Source of the DNA: Isoetes taiwanensis
Taxonomy: Eukaryota; Streptophyta; Lycopodiopsida; Isoetales; Isoetaceae
DNA length: 64,000 bases
Direction of reading: 5' to 3'
NCBI GenBank assembly: GCA_021234155.1
Contig: JAJEKV010000011.1
Location: forward strand, 1,922,001 to 1,986,000
A model generated the notes under the pieces. It was not told the DNA's origin. It searched no databases and saw only the letters and a program-made list of their open reading frames with translations. The translations under genes and the position numbers were made by a program. Positions 10,879-22,160 of the stretch are shown here, piece by piece; the stretch's first letter is position 1; each line of letters opens with the position of its first letter.

Positions 10879-11230
10879 CTTATCTTCATATGCTTACTTC
10901 ATCAAACCTTCTTCGGTCATATTATGATTGCGAATTATCTCACGTGGTGATACTGGATTGTATTTATTTACCAATCTCTCAAATATCTTGGGTATACTAG
11001 TTTTTCTTCACAGTGGCTTAAAAGTGTATCTATAACGTAACTATAAGGGAATGAAGTGAAGGTGATTTACAAATTTGTCTCTTTATTTCTTTACAATCCT
11101 TGGTCCATTTATAGATATTAGGCTAATGGCTAAGGCATCTTACTTTGCCCTCAAATTCTACCTATGTTTGCATTTATTAGGGCCCGAAGGGCCCAAAATT
11201 TTTTTGTTACTACCATTCACATTAATGTAT
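10879..11230. other. Unassigned flank of the retrotransposon
   Basis: No gene is seen. Near 11180-11200 there is a self-complementary GGGCCC-GAAG-GGGCCC motif that recurs near 28118-28135 and, changed, near 18870. It seems to mark the edge of a dispersed repeat. Confidence 0.4.
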
Positions 11231-11763
11231 AATCGCATCGATCCGAGACATCGGATCGCATTCTAGAATGGGACGAGCATGCATGTCATGCATGCATGCG
11301 GGCGGCGCATGCCCGTTTTGGTTGGGAGTTCGCTATTTCAGGCGCGTTTCTGCATCCATGTCTCATCGGCGCTTCCTCTTCTCTCAGCAGTACCTTATTC
11401 TCTTTGATTTATTTCCAGGCAGGGGAGGGGCTTCTTCCTGCCTGGTTTAGCCAATTTGGCGTATCTTGCATGCTATCCTTTACCGGCCGTTGGCCTCGTC
11501 CTGTGACCTTCGTCCTCGATCCTAGTTTGTAAGGAAGTTCTCTGGTAGTCGGGCGGTTTGTTGGTTTCTTGCGAGTCCCATTCTAGAATCGCATCGATCC
11601 GAGACATCGGATCGCCATTCTAGAATGGGACGAGCATGCATGTCATGCATGCATGCGGGCGGCGCATGCCCATTTTAGTTGGGAGTTCGCTATTTCAGGC
11701 GCGTTTCTGATCCATGTCTCATCGGCGCTTCCTCTTCTCTCAGCAGTACCTTATTCTCTTTGA
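11231..11763 (+). repeat. 356-bp tandem duplication with inverted ends; second copy interrupted
   Basis: The unit 11231-11586 starts again at 11587 and matches up to 11763, where the match stops abruptly. The missing far end of the second copy (40 bases, CGGGCGGTTTGTTGG onward) reappears at 18813-18852. Within the unit, CATTCTAGAATGGGAC at 11259 and its inverse at 11575-11589 form 15-16-bp terminal inverted repeats. The unit therefore holds a small TIR element of about 330 bp. About 7 kb of other DNA sits in the second copy. Confidence 0.75.
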
Positions 11764-11939
11764 ACCCACCCTCCCCCCCTTCTTTGTTTATTATATTTTG
11801 TACAAGTTCTGCATGTTTTTCCACCCGCTGGGTGATGCTTTTTTCCACCCATTGGGTGATGCTACCACCCCAATTCTGGGTCCACACTTAAAAACAACAG
11901 TAAAAGAAAAACCACATGTTGTTGTTCAAAAAACTCTAC

Positions 11940-12895
11940 ATGTGGTTATGTGGAGGTGTGGTTTATTAAGAAGACGGTGTAGGTTTTTTTTAAGGAGCTA
12001 TAGCTTTTTTTTTTGAAGGTGTGGTTTTTTTTTTTAGGTGTGGTTTCATTTTGCGAAAGTGTAGTTTTTTTTTTAAAGATGAGTTGTTTTTAAGAAGATG
12101 TTGTTTTCTGAGGTGTGGTTTATAATAAGGTGTTGTTTTTAAGTATCTATTTTTTAAGGAAATATAGTTTTTTAAGGTGTCGTTTATAAGTAGATGTAGT
12201 TTTTAAGTAGCTGTTTTCTAAGGAAGTATAGTTTTCTGAAGTGGTATGATTTTTTAAGTCTGGGTGTTGTTTTTTGAGGTGTGGTTTATAAGTGAGTGTA
12301 GTTTTTAAGCAGCTGTTTTGGAAAGAAGTATGGGTTTTTGAGGTGTGGTTTATAAGTGGGTGTAGTTCTTAAGTGGCCGCTTTTTATGGAAGTATGGTTT
12401 TCCAAGTGGTGTGATTTTTTAAGTTGAGGTGTTGTTTTTTGAGGTGTGGTTTATAAGTGGGTGTAGTTTTTAAGTAGCTATTTTTGAAAGAAGTATGGTT
12501 TTTTGAGGTGTGATTTATAAGTGGGTGTAGTTTTTAAGTGGTTGTTTTTTAATAAAGTATGGTTTTTCTGAAGTGGTGTAGTTTGTAACTAGGTACAGTT
12601 TTTAAGAAGCTATTTTTTAAGGAAGTATGGTTTTTTTGAGGTATGGTTTATATAATTAGGTGTAATTTTTAAGTAGTTGTTTTTTTAATAGAGTATAGTT
12701 TTTTAAGGTGTGGTTCATAAGTAGGTGTAGTTTTTAAGTGGTTGTTTTTTAAGAAAATATAGTTTTTTGTGTGGTTTATAATTACGCGTAGTTTTTAAAC
12801 ACTTGTTTCTTAAGGAAGTATGGTTTTTTCAGGTGTGTTTTATAACTACGTGTAGTTTCTAAGTAGATGTTTTTTTTAAGGAAGTATGGTTTTTT
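11940..12895 (+). repeat. Left subterminal T-rich tandem repeats
   Basis: Some twelve imperfect copies of a block containing GAGGTGTGGTTTATAAGTGG, GTGTAGTTTTTAAG and AAGTATGGTTTTTT follow one another at about 63-100-bp spacing. There are almost no other bases and no coding capacity. Subterminal repeats like these are common binding sites for transposases in plant DNA transposons. Confidence 0.75.
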
Positions 12896-12896
12896 G

Positions 12897-14992
12897 AGAC
12901 GCAACAATGCCAAGGTAGATCAAAGATGCCACGTAAGCTCCAACATGCCACCTAGGCTTCAACATGCCACCTAGGCTCCAACATGCCAAGGTGGCTCAAA
13001 CATGCGCCACGTGGGCACAAACACGCCACCTAGGATCCAACATGCCAAGGTGGCTCAAATATGCCAACGTGGCTGAAACATGCCACGCGGGCTCCAACAT
13101 GCCAAGGTGGCTCAAACATGATAAGGTGGCTCAAACATGCCACGTGGGCTCCAACACGCCATCTAGGCTCCAACATGCCAAGGTGACTCAAACATGCCAA
13201 GGTGGCTCAAACATGCCACGCGGGCTCCAACATGCCATCTAGGCTCCAACATGTCAAGGTGGCTCAAACATGCCATCTAGGCTCCAACATGCCACCTAGG
13301 CTCAAACATGCCAAGATGGCTCCAACATGCCACCTAGGCTCGTCCAACATGCAACTGAAATAACTGGATCTATTGGGCATCCCGAATGATCCCAAATAAT
13401 TTTGCTACTGCAAAACGCGCTCTTGATTTCTAACTGCCGCACTGGGAGGAGGATAAATCCAAACCCCATTCCGTCAGTTCCTATTGCTTCGTGTTTTCAA
13501 TTGCAGCTTCTCGGCCATGTCCCATGTGCAACCAACTAAAACTCGACCTCCATAATGTAAACCCTTCAATAACCTAGCAACACACAGGGTTTATGTTTTA
13601 GAAGCCATATCCTAGTCAGATTTGGCCAGGATCTTGCACAATGTCATGTCGTAGAGGGAGGGTGTTGAAGCCAAAAGACGGACCCTTAAAACCTTCTGGA
13701 AGCAGTTCGTCCCAAAGGTCCTCTCTCGAAGGTCCCAGACGGGCAATTCTCCCACTCCGGAACTGTGAACTGACTCTGCCAATGGACTCAAAAAGTCGAC
13801 ATTACCCTCGGGACCAAGTTTCGTGTGCAGAAGACCACCCCTTCTCCAAGAAGCGCCAAAGTGGCTCATCTCCAACACATTCGTAGTCAATTGGCCTAAG
13901 AGGTGGCTGCGGAATACTGCCATGTAGAGGGTTCTTGTTTCTTTCGTTACAAAAATGATTGTGTAACTTAGTCCCTAGGGTAATTTCACCAGACGACATG
14001 ACGAAGTCGAATCTCCATTCCAAAGCCTTTGTACTGCCCGAACGACAAAATACTTGGGTTTCTACACCGGCCGACGGGACGCTTCATGTTTGATAAGTTC
14101 TCCTGGACGGATCTTGGATTTTTTTGAACCTGCTCCAAATTGAGCCAAATCGTGTCATGGGCCGAAGAAGAGCACGCCTTCTCCAAGAAGTGCCAAAATA
14201 GGTCATGTCCAACATGCTCGCAGTCCATTGGCCTAGGTGGTGCCTGCAGGAATCTGCCTGCTCGTCTTACCTTGTCGACTATAGGCTCAAAACATGCCTC
14301 TAGGCTCAATGCCACCTTGGCTTAAACATGACAAGTGACTCAAACATGCCACATAGGCTCACACATGCCACCTTGGCTCAAACATGCCACATAGGCTCAA
14401 ATATGCCACATAGGCTCAAACATGTCACCTTGGCTCAAACTGGACACGTGGCTTAAACATGCCACCGTGGCGGCCTTAGGCTCAAACATGCCACATAGGC
14501 TCAAAGATGCCATCATGGCCCAAACTGGACACGTGGCCCAAACATGCCATCTTAGCTCAAACATGCCACATGCCACTAGGCTCAACACATGATACGTGGC
14601 TCAAACATGATATGTGGCTCAACACATACCACTAGGGTCATAAAAATGCTCTTTGAAATGATTTATTTTTTTGAAAGGATGAAATATAATTTTGTAGGTT
14701 TTTTATGGGTTGAAATGTGTGCGCTTAGGCTCAAGCATGTCCTTGGGCTCGAACATTTCCACCTTGGCTCAAACATGCCACGCGCGCAAATATGTTACAT
14801 TGGCTCAAACATGCCATATAGTCTCAAACATGCCACCTCGGCTCAAAGACGCCACATAGGCTCAAGTATGCTACCTAGGCTCAAGCATTGCCCCTAGGGT
14901 CAAACATGCTACATAGGCTCAAACATGACACATGGCTCAAACATGCCCCTAGGCTCAAACATGCCACTTGGGTGATAAAAATGGTCTTTCAA

Positions 14993-15029
<37 letters not shown>

Positions 15030-15690
15030 GGATGAAATATGACTTCCTATGTTTTTTTATAGTTGAAATGTTGTGCCGCAAAGATTCAAACATCCCCTAG
15101 ACTAGGATTTGCCACATTGGCCATAACATGACATGTGGCTCAAACATGCCACATAGGCTCAAATGTGACATGCATCTCAAACATGCTTCTAGGCAAAATA
15201 TGACACGTGGTCCAAACGTGCCACATAGGCCCAAACGTGCACCTAGACTTTAACATGCCCCTAGGCTAGAACATGTCACCTTCGCTCAAATATGACATGT
15301 GGCTAAAACATGCCACTAGGGCCATAAAAAAGCTCTTTCAAATGATTTTTATTTGGGATGAAATATGAATTTTGTATGTTTTTTTTTAATGATTGAAATG
15401 TTGTGCCCCTAGGCTCAAACATGCCCCTAGACTAAAACATGCCACCTTGGCTCAAATATGACCCGTGGCTGAAACACTAGGGTAAAAAAGAATGCTCTTT
15501 CAAATGATTTATTTTTTTTTTGGGATGGAATATGATTTCATATGTTTTTTCTATGGTTGCAATGTTGTGCCCCTAGGCTCAAACATGCCCCTAGGCTACA
15601 ATATGTCACCTTGGTTCAAACATGCCACATAGGCTCAAACGTGACATGTGGCTCAAACATGCCACAGTCTCAAACATTAAACACGGCCAG
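12897..15690 (+). repeat. 19-bp satellite arrays with a higher-order 100-bp insert
   Basis: The basic unit is 19 bases (AACATGCCACNTNGGCTCA) with variants that contain CCTAGG or CCACGTGG cores. Arrays cover about 12900-13355, 14290-14635, 14720-14975, 15080-15310, 15400-15475 and 15570-15690. A block of about 100 bases (ATAAAAATGCTCTTTCAAAT then a T-run and GGGATGAAATATGA) recurs at about 14636, 14976, 15322 and 15487, which creates a higher-order repeat. Since 19 is not a multiple of 3, open frames here only reflect the repeat. Confidence 0.85.
13356..14290. other. Unique insert within the satellite, with an internal duplication
   Basis: A stretch of ordinary complexity separates two satellite arrays. 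About 75 bases around 13845-13915 recur, diverged, at 14180-14250 (CCAAGAAG-GCCAAA, then CATTGGCCTA). Short frames on both strands give no recognisable protein. It may be a captured host fragment. Confidence 0.4.
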
Positions 15691-17222
15691 ATTCAACGGC
15701 CGCGATGAGCAGCTGAGATTGTAATCCAAGTCTTGTGATCCTTAATGGCCAAGATTAACAACCCAAATTTGATCCCTGCATTGTATTTTTTTATGCCGCT
15801 TCTATCTCCCTCCTTTCCCGCTTCTAATCTCTGCTTCCTTTTCTAAGTTGCAAAGGGCATGATTTGCAAAGGCAATGGCATAATTCGTTAAATTAGTGGC
15901 ATTTAAAGTTCGATTTGCTACGTAAGGAGTTTTAGTCTAAGAACAAAACAAACAAAGGAACCAGAGATTTACCATTGGAGCCAATTAGAGATTTACCATT
16001 GGAGCCAATTAGGAGCCAACTTTTTTAGTTGTTTAGCCAATGCATGGATGGCCGTTAGATCAAAGACAAATCAAGGGCTTGGATGTCGATCCATGCCCTT
16101 CTATCTCATTGGCCGTCTCTTTTTTTGGCGTAAATCTATGGCGCCTCTGTTCTTCTTGGCGGGAACAGACAGTTCATTGGCGCCCAAATCATTCATCTCC
16201 GCGCAGATGATCCCGCCCCGAATCAATTATTTGCGCCATGTTCTTGCCCCGATTGGCAGCCGTAGGGTCATTGTGCATGAAGTACGCCCAGGCAAATCCG
16301 GATAAGCCGGGCTAATACGTTTGAAGTGGGGCAACTCAACAACGGCAGCTGCTCTCTTACAAGTTTTATTTCAAAGACATTCCCCTTCTTTCTCCATTTG
16401 GCTCCTTTCCTAATCGATCCCTCTCGCCTAAGTTTTAGTTTTGAGTTGATTCTTCTTGAAAATTGATCTACGCTATAGGTGCATTATTAGGTTCTGAGCT
16501 TCCCTTGATTTCAATGATGGATTGCAAGGTATATAATTCTCGGTGATCGGTGTCTGAGAAAAACAATGGCGTGATCATGGCTTTCTTTGAAGCCTTCGCA
16601 TTCTAAAGCAATCATTAGATCTGATTCAAAGTATGAAAGTTACCATTGCCGCCACAGTGTTACGGCCATGACAAAAATCCAAAGCAGGTTCTTGAATATG
16701 ATTTGTCAAGTGTAAGAATGGTGCTCTCTGTGGAGCTACTCCGTTAGGAAAAGTTGTGGAAGATGCATTTAGGGAAAGGCTTCCAAATGCAATTCTAACT
16801 CTCAAACATTTATGTACGAGCGAGAATCTTTTGTCATTTTCCATGTTATTGCCTTTCCAAACATCTCGACAAAGTAGAAATTTTTGTGCGGGGTTATGGA
16901 ATGACGAGCGAGGGCCGATTATGGCCATGTCCATGGCGTTGCAGATATCCTCAACTCAGTAAAATCGGGCTCCTGCGTACGGTTATTCGAAATGCAAAGA
17001 TTAAAATTATAGATTTTGTGAAGTTCGTGAGGCTCCGTAAAGCTCGAGGCATTGTTTACGAAATGAAGCAAAGAAAACGCCCCCTTCTTTTTTCTTCCCA
17101 AATCTCCGCCTTTTCTTCCTCTACTCTGCAACCGGTTCTTTTCGCTTAGTTCTTTCAATCCTAGCTCCATCGACCCATCACTTCCACTCGCATTTCTATC
17201 ACGGATATCATGAATCGATCGG
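15691..17222 (+). other. Possible captured 5' end of a host gene in the TIR element
   Basis: The sequence changes here to normal complexity. Around 17085-17222 a pyrimidine-rich leader of the sort found in plant 5' UTRs is followed by ATG AAT CGA TCG and then GTATGA, a good splice donor. No downstream exon follows before the right subterminal repeats begin at about 17760. A frame at 16048-16305 has no known match. Gene-fragment capture is known for Pack-MULEs and similar elements, but here it is only an inference. Confidence 0.3.
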
Positions 17223-17759
17223 TATGAAGCTTTTTCATTTTTTCTAAACTTTCATTCATTCATTTTCTAGCTTCTTTTCAATCATCCAAATATTTCATTC
17301 ATTTAAAATCATCCCTTTTTTTTTTTCAGATTCATGCATTGGATTTATTCATACTTGGCTATTCTGCCTTCAACTTTCCTTATTTGATTCACAAGTTGAA
17401 TCAATGTATAGCAGTGTTGTGTGGTGACCGGTCCACCAGGAGATAATTACACATTCCTTAAGAAGAATCCAATCTTAAGAATCTAATGCAGTATCATATG
17501 TATATTCCTAAACCGGATGTGTAGATTACACAGTTTGACTCTGTAGATGCTGATTTTAAAGTTGAAATCCATGGAAATGATAGAGCCAATGAGAGTTTTC
17601 TTAAATTTGTGGAGTATTTTATCTCGATCTTGGCGATGATAGAAAAATTCAAAAAGAATGGTAAACAAAACAACAATTATATCAGAGCTAAAAACAACTT
17701 TAATAAGATTCCAACAATCGTGAAAGTAATAAAACAATGCTTAAAGACCATAGTTAATT

Positions 17760-18413
17760 TTAGATATTATGGTAAAAAATAATACAATTTTCAAATTTTC
17801 AACATATTGTTTTTTTTTAATGCCATGTCATTTAACCATGTTGTTTATTGAAGAAAACAACACTTAAAAATATTTATTTGACATGTTGTTTATTGAAAAT
17901 TCTATAAAACCACATGTGCATTTTATGTAAAATAATACTAAAAGACAACACCTATTTTTGAAAAAATACATTGCTTCTCAAAACCACATATCATTTTTTG
18001 AAGGACCAACACTTGAAAACAACATAATTACAAGATAAATCAGAAAACTACGCATAGTTTTTAGCAAAGTCGGACAAAATTCTATACATGGTTTTTTAGT
18101 GTTGCTTTTTGGCAAAACAATAGTTAAAAACAACATGTGGACCTTTTAAGTTTTATTATGAACCACATGTCTAATGTTGAAGAAAGCAACGCTTGAAAAC
18201 TACGGCTACTTTTAAAACAACCTGTAGAAATATCCGTTAATTCCTACGTGTAGATAATTTTGACAAAACTCTATGCGTAGACTTTTGGCAACAAAAACTA
18301 CATGTATAAAAATTTTGCTAAAAACTACACGTCATTTCTAGCAAATCCGGACAAAAAACAACACGTAGTTTTTTGGTGTTGTTTTTTTGCAAAAAAGACA
18401 CTGAAAAACAACA
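17760..18413 (+). repeat. Right subterminal repeats of the TIR element
   Basis: The stretch is AT-rich with many copies of AAAACAACA, ACATGTGG and TACATGTAG-type words, and it is inverted relative to the left subterminal region. It ends at the right TIR. No coding content is seen. Confidence 0.6.
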
Positions 18414-18570
18414 TGTGGACCCAGTTTTGGGGTGGTATATTCTCTGGTATGTTTTCTCGTTTGTCGTGTTGGTGATGTGCAGGTACAGGTTGGCGAGCGG
18501 CATCTGTTTCGACTTCTCCATGCGGGGGTTTTTGGGAGCGATTCTATGCCTTACGTTTGTCTAAGCCCCT

Positions 18571-18651
18571 TGCCGAAGGCTTATCACTAGGGTTTTTCCT
18601 CGAAAACCCGAAAGGGCGGGGTTTTTTAATCCCGGTGATAAGCTTTCGGCA
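18571..18651. other. 81-base strong inverted repeat (hairpin)
   Basis: TGCCGAAGGCTTATCAC pairs with GTGATAAGCTTTCGGCA with one mismatch. Inside the loop a second stem, AAAACCC with GGGGTTTT, can form. The stretch sits between the right end of the TIR element and the remnant of the 356-bp unit. It could be the hairpin of a small foldback element. Confidence 0.6.
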
Positions 18652-18918
18652 GGTACATCAGCCACTCATCTATTAGCATTGTATCTTTTTTGGGGTCCGA
18701 ATGATATAATTGGATTTTCCCTTTATTTTTCGTGGGTAGTTCGCATGTGTGCGGCTACCCACTGTCCACCATTGTAGAAAATCTGCTGAGATGAATGAGA
18801 AGCCTATCTATTCGGGCGGTTTGTTGGTTTCTTGCGAGTCCCATTCTAGAATGTAATATTTTTTGTTCGAGGCCCCGAAGGGGTCAAAACATTTTTAGCC
18901 CAAACCATTACATTACAC

Positions 18919-19273
18919 ACTTCAAAATTAAATCCCCCAAAACCCCTTAAACCCCTTTGGTTTGGGTGCTTATTCACACGAGGGGTGACGTACGGCAGCG
19001 AGAGTCCCTAAAATTATGTTTTGCATGTACGAAATCAATACGATGTAGTATATTACCTCAAATCTTATAGTATTTTGTAAATCTTGTTATACAGTATAGC
19101 AAATTTTGTACATGCATACCCCACAAATGAGGAACTTTATGTACGGTGTAGATTAAGGAATAAAGGGTGAATATGCCTATCCAACAGCTCTCGATGCCCG
19201 GAGTCACCCCTCGTGTGAATAAGCACCCAAACCAAAGGGGGTTTAAGGGGGGAGGGGGATTTAATTTTGAAGT
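18919..19273. mobile_element. Long-TIR MITE, copy A
   Basis: The left end ACTTCAAAATTAAATCCC is followed by CCCTTAAACCCC and TTTGGTTTGGGTGCTTATTC, and the right end carries the inverse of all of it, so each arm is about 85 bases. The core is about 190 bases with no ORF. It shares arms and core with copies at 26970 and 28143. An element of about 355 bp with long arms and no gene fits a MITE. The superfamily is not known. Confidence 0.75.
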
Positions 19274-19338
19274 CCACATCATCACCAAAGTACATCCACT
19301 TCATCATTCACGTGCCACCCACTTCATCACCACATCAA

Positions 19339-19460
19339 TATCTAGCATTATAACAGGGAGTTTCTTTTGTATTTTTGTATGTTTTTTCCTAAGGTTTTTA
19401 TATGATTTCATGGATGTATTTGAGGAGGTATACTAATTAGTATATCTAGAGTGTGCATAC
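19339..19460 (+). repeat. Dispersed repeat, first copy
   Basis: About 120 bases (AGCATTATAACAGGGAGTTT, then TATGATTTCATGGATGTATT and a TACTAAT-GTATATCTAG end) recur with small changes at 25820-25935. The two copies are in the same direction. The family is unidentified. Confidence 0.6.
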
Positions 19461-19663
19461 GCTTAAACTAATTTTGATGCCTAATTCCAATGGTTTAGAC
19501 CCATATGTCATATATTTCTTTATTATATTATTGTATTTTCTTGTAGTATCATATTCCGCTCGACATGCAAGCCTCAAGATAACCCATTTTAGGGTTATGT
19601 GATGGCAAAACATTGTTGGATCTGTGGTGCCAGACTGGATCAGATTTTTAGCAAGGACCAGAT

Positions 19664-19813
19664 TTGCATAATGAACTAGAGGGCCCTGTTGATGCCATGG
19701 TTCCTCCAGGATTTGCTGCTCAACATCAATCTCTCTTAGCTCTAGATCTTGCTGGCCATGTGAAGGAAGAGTTTCATGTTTCCTTGCCTAGTTCTGAAGC
19801 CCAACCTGCAAAA
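19664..19813 (+). other. Unidentified exon-like segment
   Basis: A frame with protein-like composition (HNELEGPVDAMVPPGFAAQH, then LLALDLAGHVKEEFHVSL) ends at AAA followed by GTAAGT, a perfect plant splice donor. Further exon-like text follows near 19960-20195 (VADLAYTGLKCIFG and IEFWEQTPHELG), broken by stops. I do not recognise the protein. It may be a decayed host gene or a captured fragment. It is in the same direction as the TRAPPC4 exon downstream but does not look like part of it. Confidence 0.35.
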
Positions 19814-20324
19814 GTAAGTTTATTCTCTTTTTGTTTCATCTGCTTTGGGCATTACTTTCAGAGCATAGTTTTCGTTTGTGTTATAGTTAAATATGCCTTC
19901 TTTTCTTTGCAGCTCTGTCTTTTCCTGTTTTGTTTTGTACTTTGGTAACCCTGTAGAGAACCTGACGCTACTGTGGCCGATTTGGCTTATACAGGCCTAA
20001 AATGCATTTTTGGATTTGCCATCTATTGAATTCTGGGAACAAACTCCCCATGAGCTTGGTCGGTAGAGCTTGGTTCTTGATCCGGATTCAGCAAAAAATG
20101 AAAGCCATATATTTTATTGAAGGTGGGAACTTGCCGATTTGCTCTAAGAAGCAGTTATTACCATGGATTTGCTCTGAGTTGGAGCTTTACAGGTATTTTT
20201 TACTCTAGCATAAATAGCTAAGATAGAAATCATGTTTGTTACAGCCATATCATAACAGCAAATGGTGGCTCTATTTGGCTTTATTATGCTTATTCTGTTT
20301 TACCATGTGGCCAAAAATCTTATT

Positions 20325-20520
20325 TTTTAGTTGCCCCCAGGGGGGCAAACCCTTGTTTATGTGGGTTTTTGGCATATTCTAGGTATATGCTAGAATATCC
20401 CTAGGATATGCCGATGACTGCTCCAAACCTCCTATTTTCTGTAAACTCTCGGTCAGCTGGTAAAGAACTCCATCTTGAAGCCAACCGGGTAACTGGCAAG
20501 GCAGGGATCGGGGGCTTCAA
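20325..20520 (+). repeat. Dispersed repeat with SINE-like look, plus-strand copy
   Basis: The stretch TTGCCCCCAGGGGGGCAAAC, CATATTCTAGGTATATGC, GACTGCTCCAAACCT and GTAAACTC-CGGTCA recurs in inverse direction at 51640-51840. A CGGTCAGCTGGTAAAG word resembles a tRNA A box and GGCTTCAATCC resembles a B box, so a tRNA-derived SINE is possible but unproven. Confidence 0.5.
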
Positions 20521-20732
20521 TCCGACGAAGAATAAGAAGACATCTTGGTTCAAAAATGGTTAGTTAAGAACCGACCTGCTTAGTTAAGAACCGACCTGGT
20601 ATAAGCTGGAAATGATGATGTTGGAGCGGTCTGATCTACTATAAGGTTACTTCCTTTATCTTTAGATGAATTATCTCAGTTATGCCGTCCTTAATAGGTT
20701 GAATCACAGTAGATTTTGCATGATTGAATCAG

Positions 20733-20901
20733 GATTATGGATCAGCGGGCAGGCTCGACACAAATGACAACCTTAGGCCAGCAAGTTTATGGCATTCGAT
20801 GCATGCTATTTCGCAGCAGTTGTCCCCAACACCTGGCTGCACCGGCATTGAACTTCTGGAGGCGGATACGTTTGATCTTCATTGCTTCCAGTCTCTTACA
20901 G
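20733..20901 (+). pseudogene. Solitary exon of TRAPPC4 (TRS23), a TRAPP complex subunit
   Basis: The translation from the CAG acceptor at 20732 reads [20 protein letters not shown], then [12 protein letters not shown] and [19 protein letters not shown]. This is the conserved second exon of plant TRAPPC4/TRS23, a core subunit of the TRAPP tethering complex that acts as a Rab/Ypt1 exchange factor on ER-Golgi vesicles. The exon is 169 bases with an acceptor before it and a GT (GTTACT, a weak donor) after ACA-G. The N-terminal exon (the start of the longin-like fold) and the downstream exons (the KFFVVCEPG part) are not found in the surrounding 4 kb. I therefore call it a gene fragment. It shows no stop and little decay, so it may have been copied or captured recently. 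Confidence 0.85.
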
Positions 20902-20999
20902 GTTACTTTTGTAACTTTCTACTTCTCAACGTAATGTTCTATGAAGTGTTTGTAAAATTGCTGGTCTTAACCCTAATATGCCTAATTTATGTATTTTGA

Positions 21000-22160
21000 A
21001 ATTGACGAACTTGCTCCCTGAGAAAGTTAGAATCGTGTCTTTCATAGTACCATTTACTTGATTGTCAGGTGTAAAAAATTTTGTTTGATATATTTTAAAA
21101 TGGTCAACCTAAGGATTGTAAGTGATGAGAATTATGCCCCAGCAAGGAGCAATTTCCCCCATGTTTGGGATTCCATAAAAACACTCTAGCCTCCTCCTCT
21201 CAAAGTAAAGGGGTGCCACACACAAATGCATTTATGCAAAACATGATTTGGAAATCTTACCCTATTGCTTATCTTGTTATCATCTTTCGTTGATAATCTG
21301 CTTATTATCATAGAGTCCATCTCGGTCTCCTTCTCATTGAGAATCCTCCTTACCTCCTTTACCTGTTGACCTTCTTGATTTGAGGGGTGTTGGGATAACA
21401 GGTTTATAGACATTTTACTCTTATTAGTTAGGTAGGCTAAGGTGCTAAGAGCATTCAGCATTTCTGTTGTATCTTGGCCACACCAAAGAGGGCAAACACA
21501 CTGTTTTGACTATCGACTCCTTGTTACTTGAGCTCAAAGAAAGAGGCAGCAGTAAGCTCAAAGTTCTTAATGGAACTCAAGGGATGTGTATGCTTGTTCA
21601 TTTGAGATGAAATTGCTCCAGCTTGGTTCATTCGGATGCTTCAGGTGTAATTGACATAAAAGAAGAAGAAAATGACAACCAGGCCCCTGCCACCAAGCGT
21701 CTCATGGGCAACCAAATAAAGTTGGGGGCTTGTAGCTTCTGTAGCATTCTACCACTTCGTAGTTCTAAGTAAAGTGGTATTTTGGATCAACTGCTGAAGC
21801 TAAAAGAGAGATAATAGTTAGTCATCATTGGTTAACTCTCAATATTCTGTTTCAGGGCATAATCAGATCAACATAAGGTGTGAATCTTAACAGAGATAGG
21901 AAATTGTGCTAATAGTACCTTTGAATGTCTCCGCAAGAGATAATATGCCACCCTTTTTTACCCTTCTCATCCATCCTCCAACACTTACTTCCAACTATCT
22001 ACTTCTCTCAACCCAACTATCTTCCTTAAGTGACCTTTCACTAGTCCCTAGAAAGGGCCCAAATATTAGCTTTTGTGCATCCGGATTGCACCATGCACTT
22101 GCACCAGAATATATAAAGAAACAATGAGCTTGCACGTCAAAACATGTATAATTCAGTTTG
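21000..22160. other. No recognisable gene
   Basis: AT-rich sequence with scattered short frames on both strands and no protein that I recognise. It may be intron or intergenic DNA around the TRAPPC4 fragment. Confidence 0.4.

Larger units (their letters stand above)
11863..18437. mobile_element. 6.6-kb non-autonomous TIR element with internal satellites
   Basis: The ends are TACCACCCCAA-TT-CTGGGTCC at 11863 and the inverse of TACCACCCCAA-AA-CTGGGTCC at 18437, which gives 23-bp terminal inverted repeats with two mismatches. Both ends are followed inward by related, T/A-rich, ACAAC/GTTGT-containing subterminal repeats. The flanks show TA at each side, compatible with a TA target duplication, but this is not proven. 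No transposase is seen, so it must move in trans, if at all. It lies inside the second copy of the 356-bp unit. The class (Mutator-like, Tc1/mariner-like or other) is unknown. Confidence 0.6.

Noticed and set aside
12964-13242. 92-codon ORF with repeated SNMPRWLKHAK-type motif
   Set aside because: The period of 19 bases makes a 19-residue cycle automatically, and the ORF ends where the satellite varies.
18571-18651. Rho-independent terminator of transferred bacterial DNA
   Set aside because: No bacterial gene lies nearby and the surroundings are plant repeat DNA. The hairpin is more simply a foldback repeat.
20440-20520. tRNA gene with A-box-like CGGTCAGCTGGTAAAG and B-box-like GGCTTCAATCC
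   Set aside because: The cloverleaf does not close and the same stretch is a dispersed repeat at 51.7 kb with the box-like words altered. At best it is a SINE.
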